Shown here one piece after another: positions 26,716 through 34,424 of a stretch of 64,000 bases of DNA (its first letter is position 1; each line of letters opens with the position of its first letter). The stretch is taken from NCBI RefSeq assembly GCF_041538065.1, contig NZ_JBGORW010000005.1:1-64000 (forward strand). The letters run 5' to 3'. The DNA is from Leptotrichia hongkongensis. Its GTDB lineage: Bacteria; Fusobacteriota; Fusobacteriia; Fusobacteriales; Leptotrichiaceae. The notes under the pieces are model-generated. The model was not told the DNA's origin and did not search any database. It saw only the letters and a list, made by a program, of their open reading frames with translations. The position numbers were made by a program, and so were the translations under genes.

Positions 26716-26721
26716 AGATAT

Positions 26722-26802
26722 GTAAAAATCCCTAAGGGTGACTTTGTATAATATTTAAAAAAAATGTGCTATAAATTAGACTGGAAAAATCCAGTCTTTT
26801 TT
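26722..26802 (+). ncRNA. candidate antitoxin small RNA (about 80 nt)
   Basis: A consensus promoter and a clean terminator enclose about 80 nt with no ORF. Reading 5' to 3', the RNA contains CCCTAAGGG (26730-26738), CTTTGTATAATATTT (26742-26756) and TGTGCTA (26765-26771). Each is complementary to the downstream small ORF's transcript, in the collinear antiparallel order needed for a duplex: CGCCCTTAGGG in its 3' UTR (26953-26963), AAATATTATATAAAG overlapping its Shine-Dalgarno (26840-26854, one G-U pair), and TAGCACA in its 5' hairpin loop (26826-26832). Inferred role: translation-blocking antisense RNA. Expression is untested. Confidence 0.6.
26778..26802 (+). terminator. terminator of the short RNA
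   Basis: AGACTGG/CCAGTCT stem with AAAAAT loop followed by six T residues. A TATAAT for the downstream small ORF sits at 26805-26810, immediately after it. Confidence 0.85.
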
Positions 26803-26817
26803 GTTATAATATTTTAA

Positions 26818-26838
26818 GTGAGTTTTAGCACAACTCAC
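26818..26838 (+). promoter_or_regulatory. 5' stem-loop of the small-ORF mRNA
   Basis: GTGAGTT pairs with AACTCAC around the loop TTAGCAC. It lies at the predicted 5' end of the transcript, and its loop is complementary to the short RNA's GTGCTAa. Confidence 0.6.
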
Positions 26839-26865
26839 AAAATATTATATAAAGGAGGTAGTGAG

Positions 26866-26928
26866 ATGGTAGATTTCATTGCGATATTTATTCTTTTTGT
26901 AATTATTTATTACAGCTTGAATAGATAG
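26866..26928 (+). CDS. 20-residue hydrophobic peptide, candidate type I toxin
   Basis: The ORF encodes MVDFIAIFILFVIIYYSLNR: one charged residue near the start, an all-hydrophobic core of about 14 residues, and a short polar LNR tail. That is the build of membrane-acting type I toxins, although it matches no family I can name. An ideal AAAGGAGG lies seven bases before the ATG. The transcript has a 5' hairpin, and its 3' UTR (CACCTCTACTCCTCG) could also fold back on the GGAGG region, as seen for several type I toxin mRNAs. The 80-nt RNA encoded just upstream is complementary to three parts of this mRNA. Toxicity is inferred, not shown. Confidence 0.55.
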   Translation: MVDFIAIFILFVIIYYSLNR

Positions 26929-26991
26929 AGCATGAATTTCACCTCTACTCCTCGCCCTTAGGGGGACATTTTTAAATTTAAGGAGGAAATA

Positions 26992-27010
26992 TTAACAAGA
27001 AATTTGTTAA
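26992..27010 (+). promoter_or_regulatory. hairpin between a strong SD and typA start
   Basis: AAGGAGG at 26981-26987 is 31 bases from the typA ATG, but TTAACAA/TTGTTAA (5-nt loop) folds out the spacer, leaving about 12 unpaired bases. A weak AAAGG abuts the ATG directly. Confidence 0.4.
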
Positions 27011-27018
27011 AATAAAGG

Positions 27019-28830
27019 ATGAACAAAATTAAAAATATTGCAATTATTGCACACGTAGATCACGGAAAAACGACTCTTGTCGATGCTTTATTGAAACAGG
27101 CAGGAACATTTGGGGAACATGAAAAAGTAGATGAAAGAATTATGGATAGTAATGATTTGGAGAAGGAAAGAGGAATTACGATTTTTTCTAAAAATGCTTC
27201 ATTTCATTATGATGGATATAAGATAAATATTGTGGATACTCCTGGCCATGCAGATTTTGGTGGAGAAGTACAGAGAATCTTGAAAATGGTAGATTCTGTT
27301 TTGCTTCTAGTAGATGCATTTGAAGGTGTTATGCCACAGACTAAATATGTATTAAAACAGGCATTAGAGCATGGACTTCGTCCAATTGTAGTAGTTAATA
27401 AGATTGACAGGCCAAATTCAGATCCTGATGCAGTTGTGGATTCTGTTTTTGATTTATTTGTAGATTTAGGGGCAAATGATATTCAGCTTGATTTTCCAGT
27501 AGTTTATGCGTCTGCAAAAAATGGATTTGCTAAACTGGAACTGGAAGATGAAGATAAGGATATGAAACCGCTTTATGATAAAATTATGGAGCATGTAGAA
27601 GATCCTGAAGGAGATGTGAATGAGCCACTTCAAATGCTTGTTACAAATACTGAATATGACGAATATGTAGGAAAATTAGGAACTGGAAGAATTTACAATG
27701 GAAAAATTGAAAAAAATCAGGAAATTACGTTGATTAAGAGAAATGGTGACTTGGTAAATAGTAAAGTTACTAGAATTTATGGATATGACGGACTTAAAAA
27801 AGTTGAAATGGAAGTAGCGTATGCTGGAGATATTGTAACAATTGCGGGAATTGATAAAATTGACATAGGAGAAACTGTAGCAAGTAGAGAAAATCCTAAG
27901 CCATTACCATTAATTGACATTGATGAGCCTACACTTGCTATGACATTTATGGTAAATGATTCACCATTTGCAGGACAGGATGGAAAATTTGTAACTTCGA
28001 GAAATATTTTGGAAAGATTGCAAAAGGAAGTAAATCATAACGTGAGTATGAGACTTGAAATGACAGATTCGCCAGATGCATTTATTGTAAAAGGAAGAGG
28101 AGAGCTTCAATTATCTATTTTGCTTGAAAATATGAGAAGAGAAGGCTACGAAGTAGCAGTTTCAAAACCTGAAGTTATTTTTAAGGAAGAAAATGGACAG
28201 AAAATGGAACCAATCGAACTTGCAATTATCGATGTTGCCGATGAGTTTGTAGGAGTCGTAATTGAAAAATTAGGGCTTAGAAAAGGTGAAATGGTAAATA
28301 TGAATCAAGGAAGCGATGGATATACAAGACTTGAGTTTAAAGTACCATCACGTGGATTAATTGGATTTAGAAATGAATTCTTGACGGAAACAAGAGGAAC
28401 AGGAATTATAAATCATTCATTCTTTGAGTATGAACCTTTCAAGGGAGAGGTAACAGGACGAAGAAGAGGAGTTTTAATAGCAATGGAACCTGGAACAAGT
28501 TTAGGGTACTCGTTAAATAACTTACAACCAAGAGGAATCCTGTTTATAGGGCCAGGAGTAGAAGTTTACGAGGGAATGATAGTCGGAGAGCATTCAAGAG
28601 AAAATGACTTAGTTGTAAATGTATGTAAAGGTAAAAAACTTACAAATATGAGGGCCGCTGGAAGTGATGATGCTGTGAAATTGGCACCTCCAAAGGAATT
28701 TACACTGGAATTGGCACTTGAATATATTGAAAATGATGAGTTAGTGGAAATTACACCTAACTTTATCAGACTTAGAAAAAAATATTTGAATGCTAACGAT
28801 AGAAAAAAATATGAAAACTCTAAAAATTAA
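27019..28830 (+). CDS. typA: ribosome-associated GTPase TypA/BipA
   Basis: TypA/BipA is a translational GTPase related to EF-G/LepA that binds ribosomes and aids 50S assembly and stress or cold adaptation. The 603-residue protein has the P-loop AHVDHGKTT, the switch I RGITIFSKN, DTPGHADFGGEV, NKIDRP, and C-terminal hallmark GFRNEFLTETRGTGI with ATG-free MEPGTSLGYSLNNLQPRG. The length matches the family. The Shine-Dalgarno arrangement is unusual: the strong site is 31 bases upstream across a hairpin. Confidence 0.97.
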   Translation: MNKIKNIAIIAHVDHGKTTLVDALLKQAGTFGEHEKVDERIMDSNDLEKERGITIFSKNASFHYDGYKINIVDTPGHADFGGEVQRILKMVDSVLLLVDAFEGVMPQTKYVLKQALEHGLRPIVVVNKIDRPNSDPDAVVDSVFDLFVDLGANDIQLDFPVVYASAKNGFAKLELEDEDKDMKPLYDKIMEHVEDPEGDVNEPLQMLVTNTEYDEYVGKLGTGRIYNGKIEKNQEITLIKRNGDLVNSKVTRIYGYDGLKKVEMEVAYAGDIVTIAGIDKIDIGETVASRENPKPLPLIDIDEPTLAMTFMVNDSPFAGQDGKFVTSRNILERLQKEVNHNVSMRLEMTDSPDAFIVKGRGELQLSILLENMRREGYEVAVSKPEVIFKEENGQKMEPIELAIIDVADEFVGVVIEKLGLRKGEMVNMNQGSDGYTRLEFKVPSRGLIGFRNEFLTETRGTGIINHSFFEYEPFKGEVTGRRRGVLIAMEPGTSLGYSLNNLQPRGILFIGPGVEVYEGMIVGEHSRENDLVVNVCKGKKLTNMRAAGSDDAVKLAPPKEFTLELALEYIENDELVEITPNFIRLRKKYLNANDRKKYENSKN

Positions 28831-28863
28831 ATATTAATATAAATTAGTAGCGATGTGATTTTT

Positions 28864-29286
28864 ATGGATAATATAAAACTTCAAGAAAAATTAAAAGCCG
28901 AGTTGTCAGATGAAAAAATAAAATTTATTGAAAAATATAGTATGGAAATAAATTCCAGAAGGCAATGGATAACTAGAAGAAATAATACACCAGAACGCTT
29001 ATATTTTTCGCATAAATTTATTTCACAAAATAATATTTTAGAAATAGTTTTTAGAAAATATCAGCTTTGTTTTGCAAAATTGAAATATTTTAGAGCAAAT
29101 ATTGAAAAGTATGATTTTTATAAATATACTCCAAAAGAAGGTTTTATAAAGACGCAATTGTGGGATGTAGAATTTTTTTATCATAGAAAATCAGAAAAAA
29201 TAATAGATTTAAGATATTTACAGCAAATAAGAAAAGTAGAAGATTTTTTGGAACTTATCGAATGGCTTGATAGTTTTGAAAAATAA
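28864..29286 (+). CDS. hypothetical protein
   Basis: This 140-residue soluble protein is of unknown family. It is charged and aromatic (KYDFYKYTPKEGF, LWDVEFFYHRKSEK) with predicted helical ends and no signal peptide. The ATG at 28864 lacks a clear Shine-Dalgarno, as does the GTG at 28855. It follows typA by 33 bases and ends at a strong bidirectional terminator, so it is probably the last gene of that transcript. Confidence 0.6.
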   Translation: MDNIKLQEKLKAELSDEKIKFIEKYSMEINSRRQWITRRNNTPERLYFSHKFISQNNILEIVFRKYQLCFAKLKYFRANIEKYDFYKYTPKEGFIKTQLWDVEFFYHRKSEKIIDLRYLQQIRKVEDFLELIEWLDSFEK

Positions 29287-29292
29287 CAAATA

Positions 29293-29343
29293 AAAACTGG
29301 AGCTAAAAAAATTTCAATAGTTCCAGTTTTTTTATTGTTTTAA
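29293..29343. terminator. bidirectional terminator
   Basis: AAAACTGGA/TCCAGTTTT stem with extra CTA/TAG pairing, T runs on both strands, between the convergent genes at 28864-29286 and 29453-30454. Confidence 0.8.
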
Positions 29344-29452
29344 ATTTATAAAATTTATTAGACTTGTTTGGAAATTTAATATTCCTTATCTTTTTACATG
29401 TAATATTTATTTTGTTATATTTCCAAATTTATACAGTTATTAAGCAAAGCTG

Positions 29453-30454
29453 TTAATTTTTTTTAGTTTCTACCATTTTAGCCTGCTTTAAAATACTGTC
29501 TGGTATTTTTATTCCTAATAACTGCATATTTTGCTTATTAATTTCAATCTGTAAATTTTTAACTGTTTCTATTGGAATTTCACTTGGTTTTTTGCCTTTT
29601 AGTAAAATTTCCGCTGCTATTTCTCCAGAACGGTAACCGATATTGTAGTCGGTAGTTCCTTGTGAAATTAGCCCTCCTGCATTTGAGTAAACGTCATTTG
29701 TAGCTAGAATCGGAACTTTTGCATTGTTAAAAACATCAAGTATTGCTGCAAAATATGATGCTACTGTATTATCTTGAATAGCATAGTAGATATCAATATT
29801 CTTTGAAATAAGATTTGCTGCGGCAACCATTTCTGTACCATTTGTAACAGCTTTTTCCACTACTGTGAATCCATACTCTCCTGCCAGTTTTTTCAAATTA
29901 TTTACTTCAGAAACTGAATTTTGTTCAGACGAATTATAAATGATTCCTATTTTTTTCGCTTCTGGTAATAATTCTCTCATTAATTTTAAATTTTCTGTAA
30001 TTGGGGCTGCGCCACTTGTTCCTGTAACATTAGGAATTCCTACTAGTCCTGCACTTTTTGGATCTGTAACTGAACCAAATATAACTGGTGTTTCTTTTCC
30101 AATCTGATTTTTAGCTGCTTGTGCAGTTGGTGTTGTAATTGCAAATACCAAATCTTTTTTGTCTGCTGCAAATTGCTGCATAATTAGAGTCTGATTACTC
30201 ATGTCATTATTTGCAATTTTATCATCATAATCAGCCTTTACTCCGGCTTTTGCTAATGCATCTTTAAAACCCTGCTTTGCTGCATTTAATGCTGGATGAT
30301 CTACAATCTGTGACAATCCAATCTTATAAACCTTTTCATTAACTTTGGAATCCTTTTTTTGTTCTTGAGAATCATTACTTTTTTTATTTCCGCAAGATAA
30401 AAGCATCCCTCCTAACATACCAAATAATAGTACACCTCTCATAATTTTTTTCAT
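29453..30454 (-). CDS. ABC transporter substrate-binding lipoprotein (TrpX-like)
   Basis: This 333-residue lipoprotein has lipobox LSC (GGMLLSCGN), a polar linker, and an ABC_sub_bind domain: YKIGLSQIVDHPALNAAKQGFKDAL, then VFAITTPTAQAA, TPVIFGSVTDP, IGIIYNSSEQNS, IYYAIQDNTV and TDYNIGYRSGEIAAEIL. The family includes tryptophan/tyrosine binding proteins such as TrpX. The partner permease and ATPase are not in this neighbourhood, so it is an orphan or works with a distant locus. AGGAGG precedes the ATG. Confidence 0.87.
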   Translation of the reverse strand: MKKIMRGVLLFGMLGGMLLSCGNKKSNDSQEQKKDSKVNEKVYKIGLSQIVDHPALNAAKQGFKDALAKAGVKADYDDKIANNDMSNQTLIMQQFAADKKDLVFAITTPTAQAAKNQIGKETPVIFGSVTDPKSAGLVGIPNVTGTSGAAPITENLKLMRELLPEAKKIGIIYNSSEQNSVSEVNNLKKLAGEYGFTVVEKAVTNGTEMVAAANLISKNIDIYYAIQDNTVASYFAAILDVFNNAKVPILATNDVYSNAGGLISQGTTDYNIGYRSGEIAAEILLKGKKPSEIPIETVKNLQIEINKQNMQLLGIKIPDSILKQAKMVETKKN

Positions 30455-30817
30455 CTGTTTTCCTCCTAAAATAAATAATTTTTGAATCGTATTATTATTT
30501 TACCATATTTTTTAAAAATTTCCAGCATATTTTAATAAATTTATCAATTAGAGTAATTTAAAACAGGAAAAGAAAAAAGTAAATATTAAAATTACTAAAT
30601 TTAAGTTTAGTAAAATAATTAATATTTTTACCAAAAAGATTAAATGAAATATTCGAGTTAAATAAAAATAATAGATATTTTGAAAAAGTCCTCTGTATTT
30701 ATCTTTGTAATTTACTAATTTAAATGTTCAAAAAAATACTTGACAAAAAACGATTACTATTGTAAACTATATAATATAAAAAGATTACGAATGTAAACAT
30801 TTGAAGGAGGTAAGAAT
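30455..30817. other. divergent promoter region
   Basis: This gap carries the minus-strand promoter of the binding protein (extended -10 TGGTAAAAT read on the minus strand, + coordinates 30497-30502 for the hexamer) and the copY promoter with its two operators. Otherwise it is AT-rich without genes. Confidence 0.6.
30740..30796 (+). promoter_or_regulatory. copY-copA promoter with two cop boxes
   Basis: TTGACA (30740-30745) precedes TTAC-TATT-GTAA (30754-30765) and, 19 bases on, TTAC-GAAT-GTAA (30785-30796). Both 12-mers are perfect 4-4-4 inverted repeats, one mismatch from the CopY/CopR box TACANNTGTA. The first covers the spacer/-10 region (TAAACT at 30763-30768, spacing 17). Confidence 0.8.
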
Positions 30818-31285
30818 GTGAAAGAAAACTGCAAAATCGATAAAAAACAACATATAACAGATGCAGAATGGGAAGTAATGCGTGTTGTGTGGGCAAATAG
30901 CGAAGTTACTAGCAAGTTTGTGACAGAGGTGCTTTGTGAGAAAATGAATTGGAAGCAGGCTACAATAAAGACGCTGTTAAATCGGCTGCTGGAAAAGAAT
31001 ATTTTGAAAAAGAGGGAAATTGGGAACAAATACATTTATTCGACGGATTTTACGGAAAAAGAAGTGGCTAACAGTTATATATTGGGAACTTTTGATAAAA
31101 TTTGTAAAACAAAAGTTGGAGAAATGATAGGGAAAGTTATTGAGAACAGTGAACTGAGTTTTGGCGACTTGGACTTAATTTTAAAGGCTGTGGAGAAAAA
31201 GAGAAAAACGGCTGTGAAGGAAGTTTTGTGTGATTGTGTTGAAGGGCAGTGTAATTGTGAACATAGTGGACATAAGCATATTTAA
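30818..31285 (+). CDS. copY: copper-responsive repressor CopY
   Basis: This is a 155-residue BlaI/MecI/CopY winged-helix repressor: ITDAEWEVMRVVWANSEVTSKFVTEVL, then WKQATIKTLLNRLLEKNILKKREIGNKYIYS. The C-terminus carries CDCVEGQCNC, the CxCx4CxC copper/zinc switch of CopY (Cys 138, 140, 145, 147), then a His-rich HSGHKHI tail. Known mechanism: Zn-CopY binds cop boxes and Cu(I) displaces zinc to release the DNA. The start is GTG with AAGGAGG seven bases upstream. It leads copA by 34 bases. Confidence 0.95.
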   Translation: MKENCKIDKKQHITDAEWEVMRVVWANSEVTSKFVTEVLCEKMNWKQATIKTLLNRLLEKNILKKREIGNKYIYSTDFTEKEVANSYILGTFDKICKTKVGEMIGKVIENSELSFGDLDLILKAVEKKRKTAVKEVLCDCVEGQCNCEHSGHKHI

Positions 31286-31319
31286 AGATATATTGTACTA
31301 AATGAAGGAGGAAAAGATT

Positions 31320-33548
31320 ATGGCAGAAAAAAACTATACAGTAACTGGAATGAGCTGTGCAGCTTGTGCCAATGCTGTGGAAAAGGCACTTAATAAAAAT
31401 AATGATATTAACGCTTCAGTTAATATTGCAACTGAAAAATTGAATATTGAATATGATGAGAAGAAATATAATTTTGATAAAATTAAGAAAATAGTCGAGT
31501 CGGCTGGGTATGGACTGGTTGAAGATATGACGGAAGATAAAAAGCTGGAACTTTATCAGGAAAAAATAACAAGTTTGAAAAATCGATTAATTTTGGCAGT
31601 TATTTTTGTTGTTCCACTTTTATATATTTCGATGGGGCATATGCTTGGGGCAACACTTCCTGAATTTTTGAATCCTAAGGTAAATCCGCTTAATTTTGCA
31701 TTGGCACAGTTTGTATTGACTTTGCCTATTATTTATGCTGGAAGAGATTTTTTTTCACATGGATTTAAAAATTTAGTAAGAAAATCTCCAACAATGGATT
31801 CGTTAATTGCTATTGGGGCAACAGCGGCAGTACTCTATGGAATTTACGCCACTTTTAGAATTGTAACTGTAGATCCTGAAGCGCATATGGATTTATATTA
31901 TGAGTCAGCTGGTACAATTATTACGTTAATCTTGTTTGGAAAACTGTTGGAGGCAAAAACAAAAGGTCAAACTTCGTCGGCAATAAAAAAACTTATCGGA
32001 CTTCAGCCTAAAAAGGCTAAAATTATTGAAAATGGAGTGGAAAAGGAAGTCCTGATTGAAAACTTGAAAGTTGGAGATATTGTAATTGTAAAGCCGGGAG
32101 AAAAAATTGCGGTAGATGGAAGGATTGTGGAAGGGTCGACTTCTGTTGATGAATCAATGTTGACAGGAGAAAGTTTGCCAGTAAGCAAAAAAGTTGGGGA
32201 TAAGGTTGTTGGAGGAAGTATAAATAAAAATGGAAGTATCAGATTTGAGGCGACTGAAATTGGTAAAAATACAGTTTTGTCGCAAATTATAAAACTGGTT
32301 GAGGAGGCACAGGGTTCAAAGGCTCCTATTTCTAGAATGGCAGATATTGTGGCGGCGTATTTTGTGCCGATTGTTATTGGGATTGCGATAATTACAGGAA
32401 TTGCTTGGTTTCTGAGTGGAAGTGGATTGGTTACTGCATTGTCGTTTTTCATCGCTGTACTTGTAATTGCGTGTCCGTGTGCATTGGGACTTGCAACACC
32501 TACATCAATAATGGTTGGAACTGGAAAAGGGGCTGAAAACGGTATCCTTATCAAAAGTGGAGAAGCTCTTGAAACAGCATACAAAATAAAAACAGTTGTA
32601 TTTGACAAGACTGGTACGATTACGAAAGGAAAGCCTATACTTACTAATTTGATTGCTTATGGGAAATATAATGAAAATGAATTGTTAAAAATTGCTGCAA
32701 GTGTGGAAAATGATTCAGAACACCCATTGGCAGAAGCAATCGTAAACAAAGCAAAAGAGAAAAATATTGAAATTAAGCCGTATGAAAAATTTAGGGCAAT
32801 GCCAGGTTACGGTATTCGTGCAACATTTGAAGGCAAGGAAGTTCAAATTGGAAATAGAAAATTGATGGAAAATCGAAAAATCAATGTGGAAATTTCTCAA
32901 AAAGATTATGATATTTTGTCGAATGAAGGAAAAACGCCAATGTACATTTCGATTGATAACGAATTTGCGGGACTTGTTGCAGTTGCAGATGTTATCAAGG
33001 AAACAAGCAAGGAAGCCATAGAAAAACTGAAAAAAATGGGAATCAAGACAATAATGCTAACTGGAGATAACGAAAAAACTGCCAAATTTATCGCAAAACA
33101 AGTGGGAATAGATGATGTAATTTCAGAAGTGCTGCCTAATCAGAAATCTCAAAAAGTAAAGGAACTTCAGGAAAAAGATGAATTTGTTGCAATGGTTGGA
33201 GACGGAATTAACGATTCACCAGCACTGGCTCAGGCAAACGTTGGAATTGCGATAGGAAATGGAACGGATGTTGCCATAGAATCAGCTGATATCGTCTTAA
33301 TTAGAAACGATTTGAGAGATGTTGCGGGTGCAATAGCATTAAGTAAAGCGACAATCACAAATATAAAAGAAAATTTGTTTTGGGCATTCTTTTATAACGT
33401 ACTGGGAATTCCATTTGCCGCTGGAATATTTTATGCATTTTTCAATGGACCAAAATTGGATCCGATGATAGCGGCTTTTGCAATGTCGTTTAGTTCAGTA
33501 TCTGTTTTGGGTAATGCTTTAAGATTGAAATTTTTTAAAGTTAAATAG
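31320..33548 (+). CDS. copA: copper-exporting P1B-type ATPase
   Basis: CopA pumps Cu(I) out of the cytoplasm. The 742-residue protein has one N-terminal HMA domain with GMSCAAC (C13, C16), the actuator loop MLTGESLPV, and the ion-path VIACPCALG (C385, C387). The phosphorylation motif is DKTGT (D429), followed by SEHPLAEAI (HP motif), GDGINDSPALAQA, and the late M-helix MSFSSVSVLGNALRL with the invariant Met and Ser. The start is the ATG at 31320 after AAGGAGG. It is cotranscribed with copY. Confidence 0.96.
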   Translation: MAEKNYTVTGMSCAACANAVEKALNKNNDINASVNIATEKLNIEYDEKKYNFDKIKKIVESAGYGLVEDMTEDKKLELYQEKITSLKNRLILAVIFVVPLLYISMGHMLGATLPEFLNPKVNPLNFALAQFVLTLPIIYAGRDFFSHGFKNLVRKSPTMDSLIAIGATAAVLYGIYATFRIVTVDPEAHMDLYYESAGTIITLILFGKLLEAKTKGQTSSAIKKLIGLQPKKAKIIENGVEKEVLIENLKVGDIVIVKPGEKIAVDGRIVEGSTSVDESMLTGESLPVSKKVGDKVVGGSINKNGSIRFEATEIGKNTVLSQIIKLVEEAQGSKAPISRMADIVAAYFVPIVIGIAIITGIAWFLSGSGLVTALSFFIAVLVIACPCALGLATPTSIMVGTGKGAENGILIKSGEALETAYKIKTVVFDKTGTITKGKPILTNLIAYGKYNENELLKIAASVENDSEHPLAEAIVNKAKEKNIEIKPYEKFRAMPGYGIRATFEGKEVQIGNRKLMENRKINVEISQKDYDILSNEGKTPMYISIDNEFAGLVAVADVIKETSKEAIEKLKKMGIKTIMLTGDNEKTAKFIAKQVGIDDVISEVLPNQKSQKVKELQEKDEFVAMVGDGINDSPALAQANVGIAIGNGTDVAIESADIVLIRNDLRDVAGAIALSKATITNIKENLFWAFFYNVLGIPFAAGIFYAFFNGPKLDPMIAAFAMSFSSVSVLGNALRLKFFKVK

Positions 33549-33560
33549 AATTTTGAAAAA

Positions 33561-33593
33561 TAGGTTGAATTTATCCTACATTTATGATATTAT
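33561..33593 (+). promoter_or_regulatory. promoter and quasi-palindrome before phd-doc
   Basis: TTGAAT (33565-33570), 17 bases, TATTAT (33588-33593). The 18-mer at 33561-33578 (TAGGTTGAATTTATCCTA) is a near-palindrome over the -35 and could be the operator for Phd/Doc autorepression. Confidence 0.5.
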
Positions 33594-33614
33594 ACTTTAT
33601 AAGAGGTGAGTAAT

Positions 33615-33872
33615 ATGAAAGTAGAATTAGATAACTTAGTTTCGATGAAAGAAGCTAACCAAAATTTTTCTAAAGTAGCAAGAATGGTCGATAAAGATGG
33701 AGCTGTTGTTATTTTAAAGAATAATATCCCAAAATATATTTTAGTCGATTACAATTTAACAAAAGAAGTTGAGAAAAAGCCAGTAAAATTTGCGGAAGAT
33801 AATGAACTGGAAATGGTTTCTTCTAAGATTTTAAAAAAATATAAAAAAACATTTGAGGAATTGGCGAAATGA
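33615..33872 (+). CDS. phd: Phd-type antitoxin
   Basis: This 85-residue protein has a Phd/YefM-like fold: VSMKEANQNFSKVARMVDKDGAVVILKNNIPKYILVDY. Typical roles are DNA binding through the N-terminal half and toxin neutralisation through the C-terminal helix (SSKILKKYKKTFEELAK). I start at the ATG at 33615 with AAGAGG eight bases upstream. The stop overlaps the doc start by four bases (ATGA), the usual arrangement for such pairs. Confidence 0.88.
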   Translation: MKVELDNLVSMKEANQNFSKVARMVDKDGAVVILKNNIPKYILVDYNLTKEVEKKPVKFAEDNELEMVSSKILKKYKKTFEELAK

Positions 33873-34243
33873 TTCTTTTGTCCAAGAAACAAATAATAAA
33901 ACTTCATTCTGAATTAGTAAAAGAGTTTGGAGGAATTGACGGTATTAGGGATAAAGGTTTAATTGAGAGTTCGATAAGTAATGTTTATCAATCTTACTTT
34001 GGAGTTGAGAAATATCCAACAATAGAAGAAAAAGCTGCAAGATTATGTTATAGTTTTATCAAAAATCATGCTTTTTTAGATGGAAATAAGAGAATTGGAA
34101 TTTATGTTATGATGGTTCTCCTTGAATTAAATGGAATTAGTTTAAGTTGTTCTGATGATGAACTTACAGAATTAGGATTAAAAATAGCAGATTCTAGTAT
34201 AGGATATTTTGAAATTCTTGAATTTATCTATAAATTTCAATGA
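33869..34243 (+). CDS. doc: Doc-type (Fic fold) toxin
   Basis: This 124-residue Fic/Doc-family protein carries the active-site motif HAFLDGNKRIG (H67, D71, N73, K74, R75), which fits the HxFx(D/N)xNKR form of Doc rather than the AMPylating HPFxxGNGR form. Phage P1 Doc phosphorylates EF-Tu. It has GGIDGIRDKGLIESSI and ARLCYSFIKNHAFLDGNKR, both conserved. A good terminator follows at 34275. The pair looks intact. Confidence 0.92.
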   Translation: MILLSKKQIIKLHSELVKEFGGIDGIRDKGLIESSISNVYQSYFGVEKYPTIEEKAARLCYSFIKNHAFLDGNKRIGIYVMMVLLELNGISLSCSDDELTELGLKIADSSIGYFEILEFIYKFQ

Positions 34244-34274
34244 TGATGATAAATAATATTGTGTATTTTTAAAT

Positions 34275-34303
34275 AAGGCTGTTCTAAAACGGACAGTCTT
34301 TTT
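34275..34303 (+). terminator. terminator after doc
   Basis: A 10-bp stem (AAGGCTGTTC with GGACAGTCTT, two G-U pairs), 6-nt loop, then T run. Confidence 0.8.
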
Positions 34304-34324
34304 ATTAAATTAAAAATTTAAATA

Positions 34325-34371
34325 TTGACAATTTTAGAAAATTATATTAAAATAAATTGTAATGATTACAA
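34325..34371 (+). promoter_or_regulatory. promoter with PerR/Fur-like palindrome
   Basis: TTGACA (34325-34330), 17 bases, TAAAAT (34348-34353), then the perfect 7-1-7 palindrome TTGTAAT-G-ATTACAA (34357-34371) over the likely start site. It differs from the PerR box TTATAATNATTATAA at one symmetrical position. Confidence 0.7.
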
Positions 34372-34424
34372 AATTAAATGAATTATTATGAAATAAATAA
34401 AAATTAAATTTGGAGGTATGGAAA

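Noticed and set aside
32003..32608. 201-codon minus-strand ORF inside copA
   Set aside because: A shadow of copA codons; no start signal and no recognisable domain.
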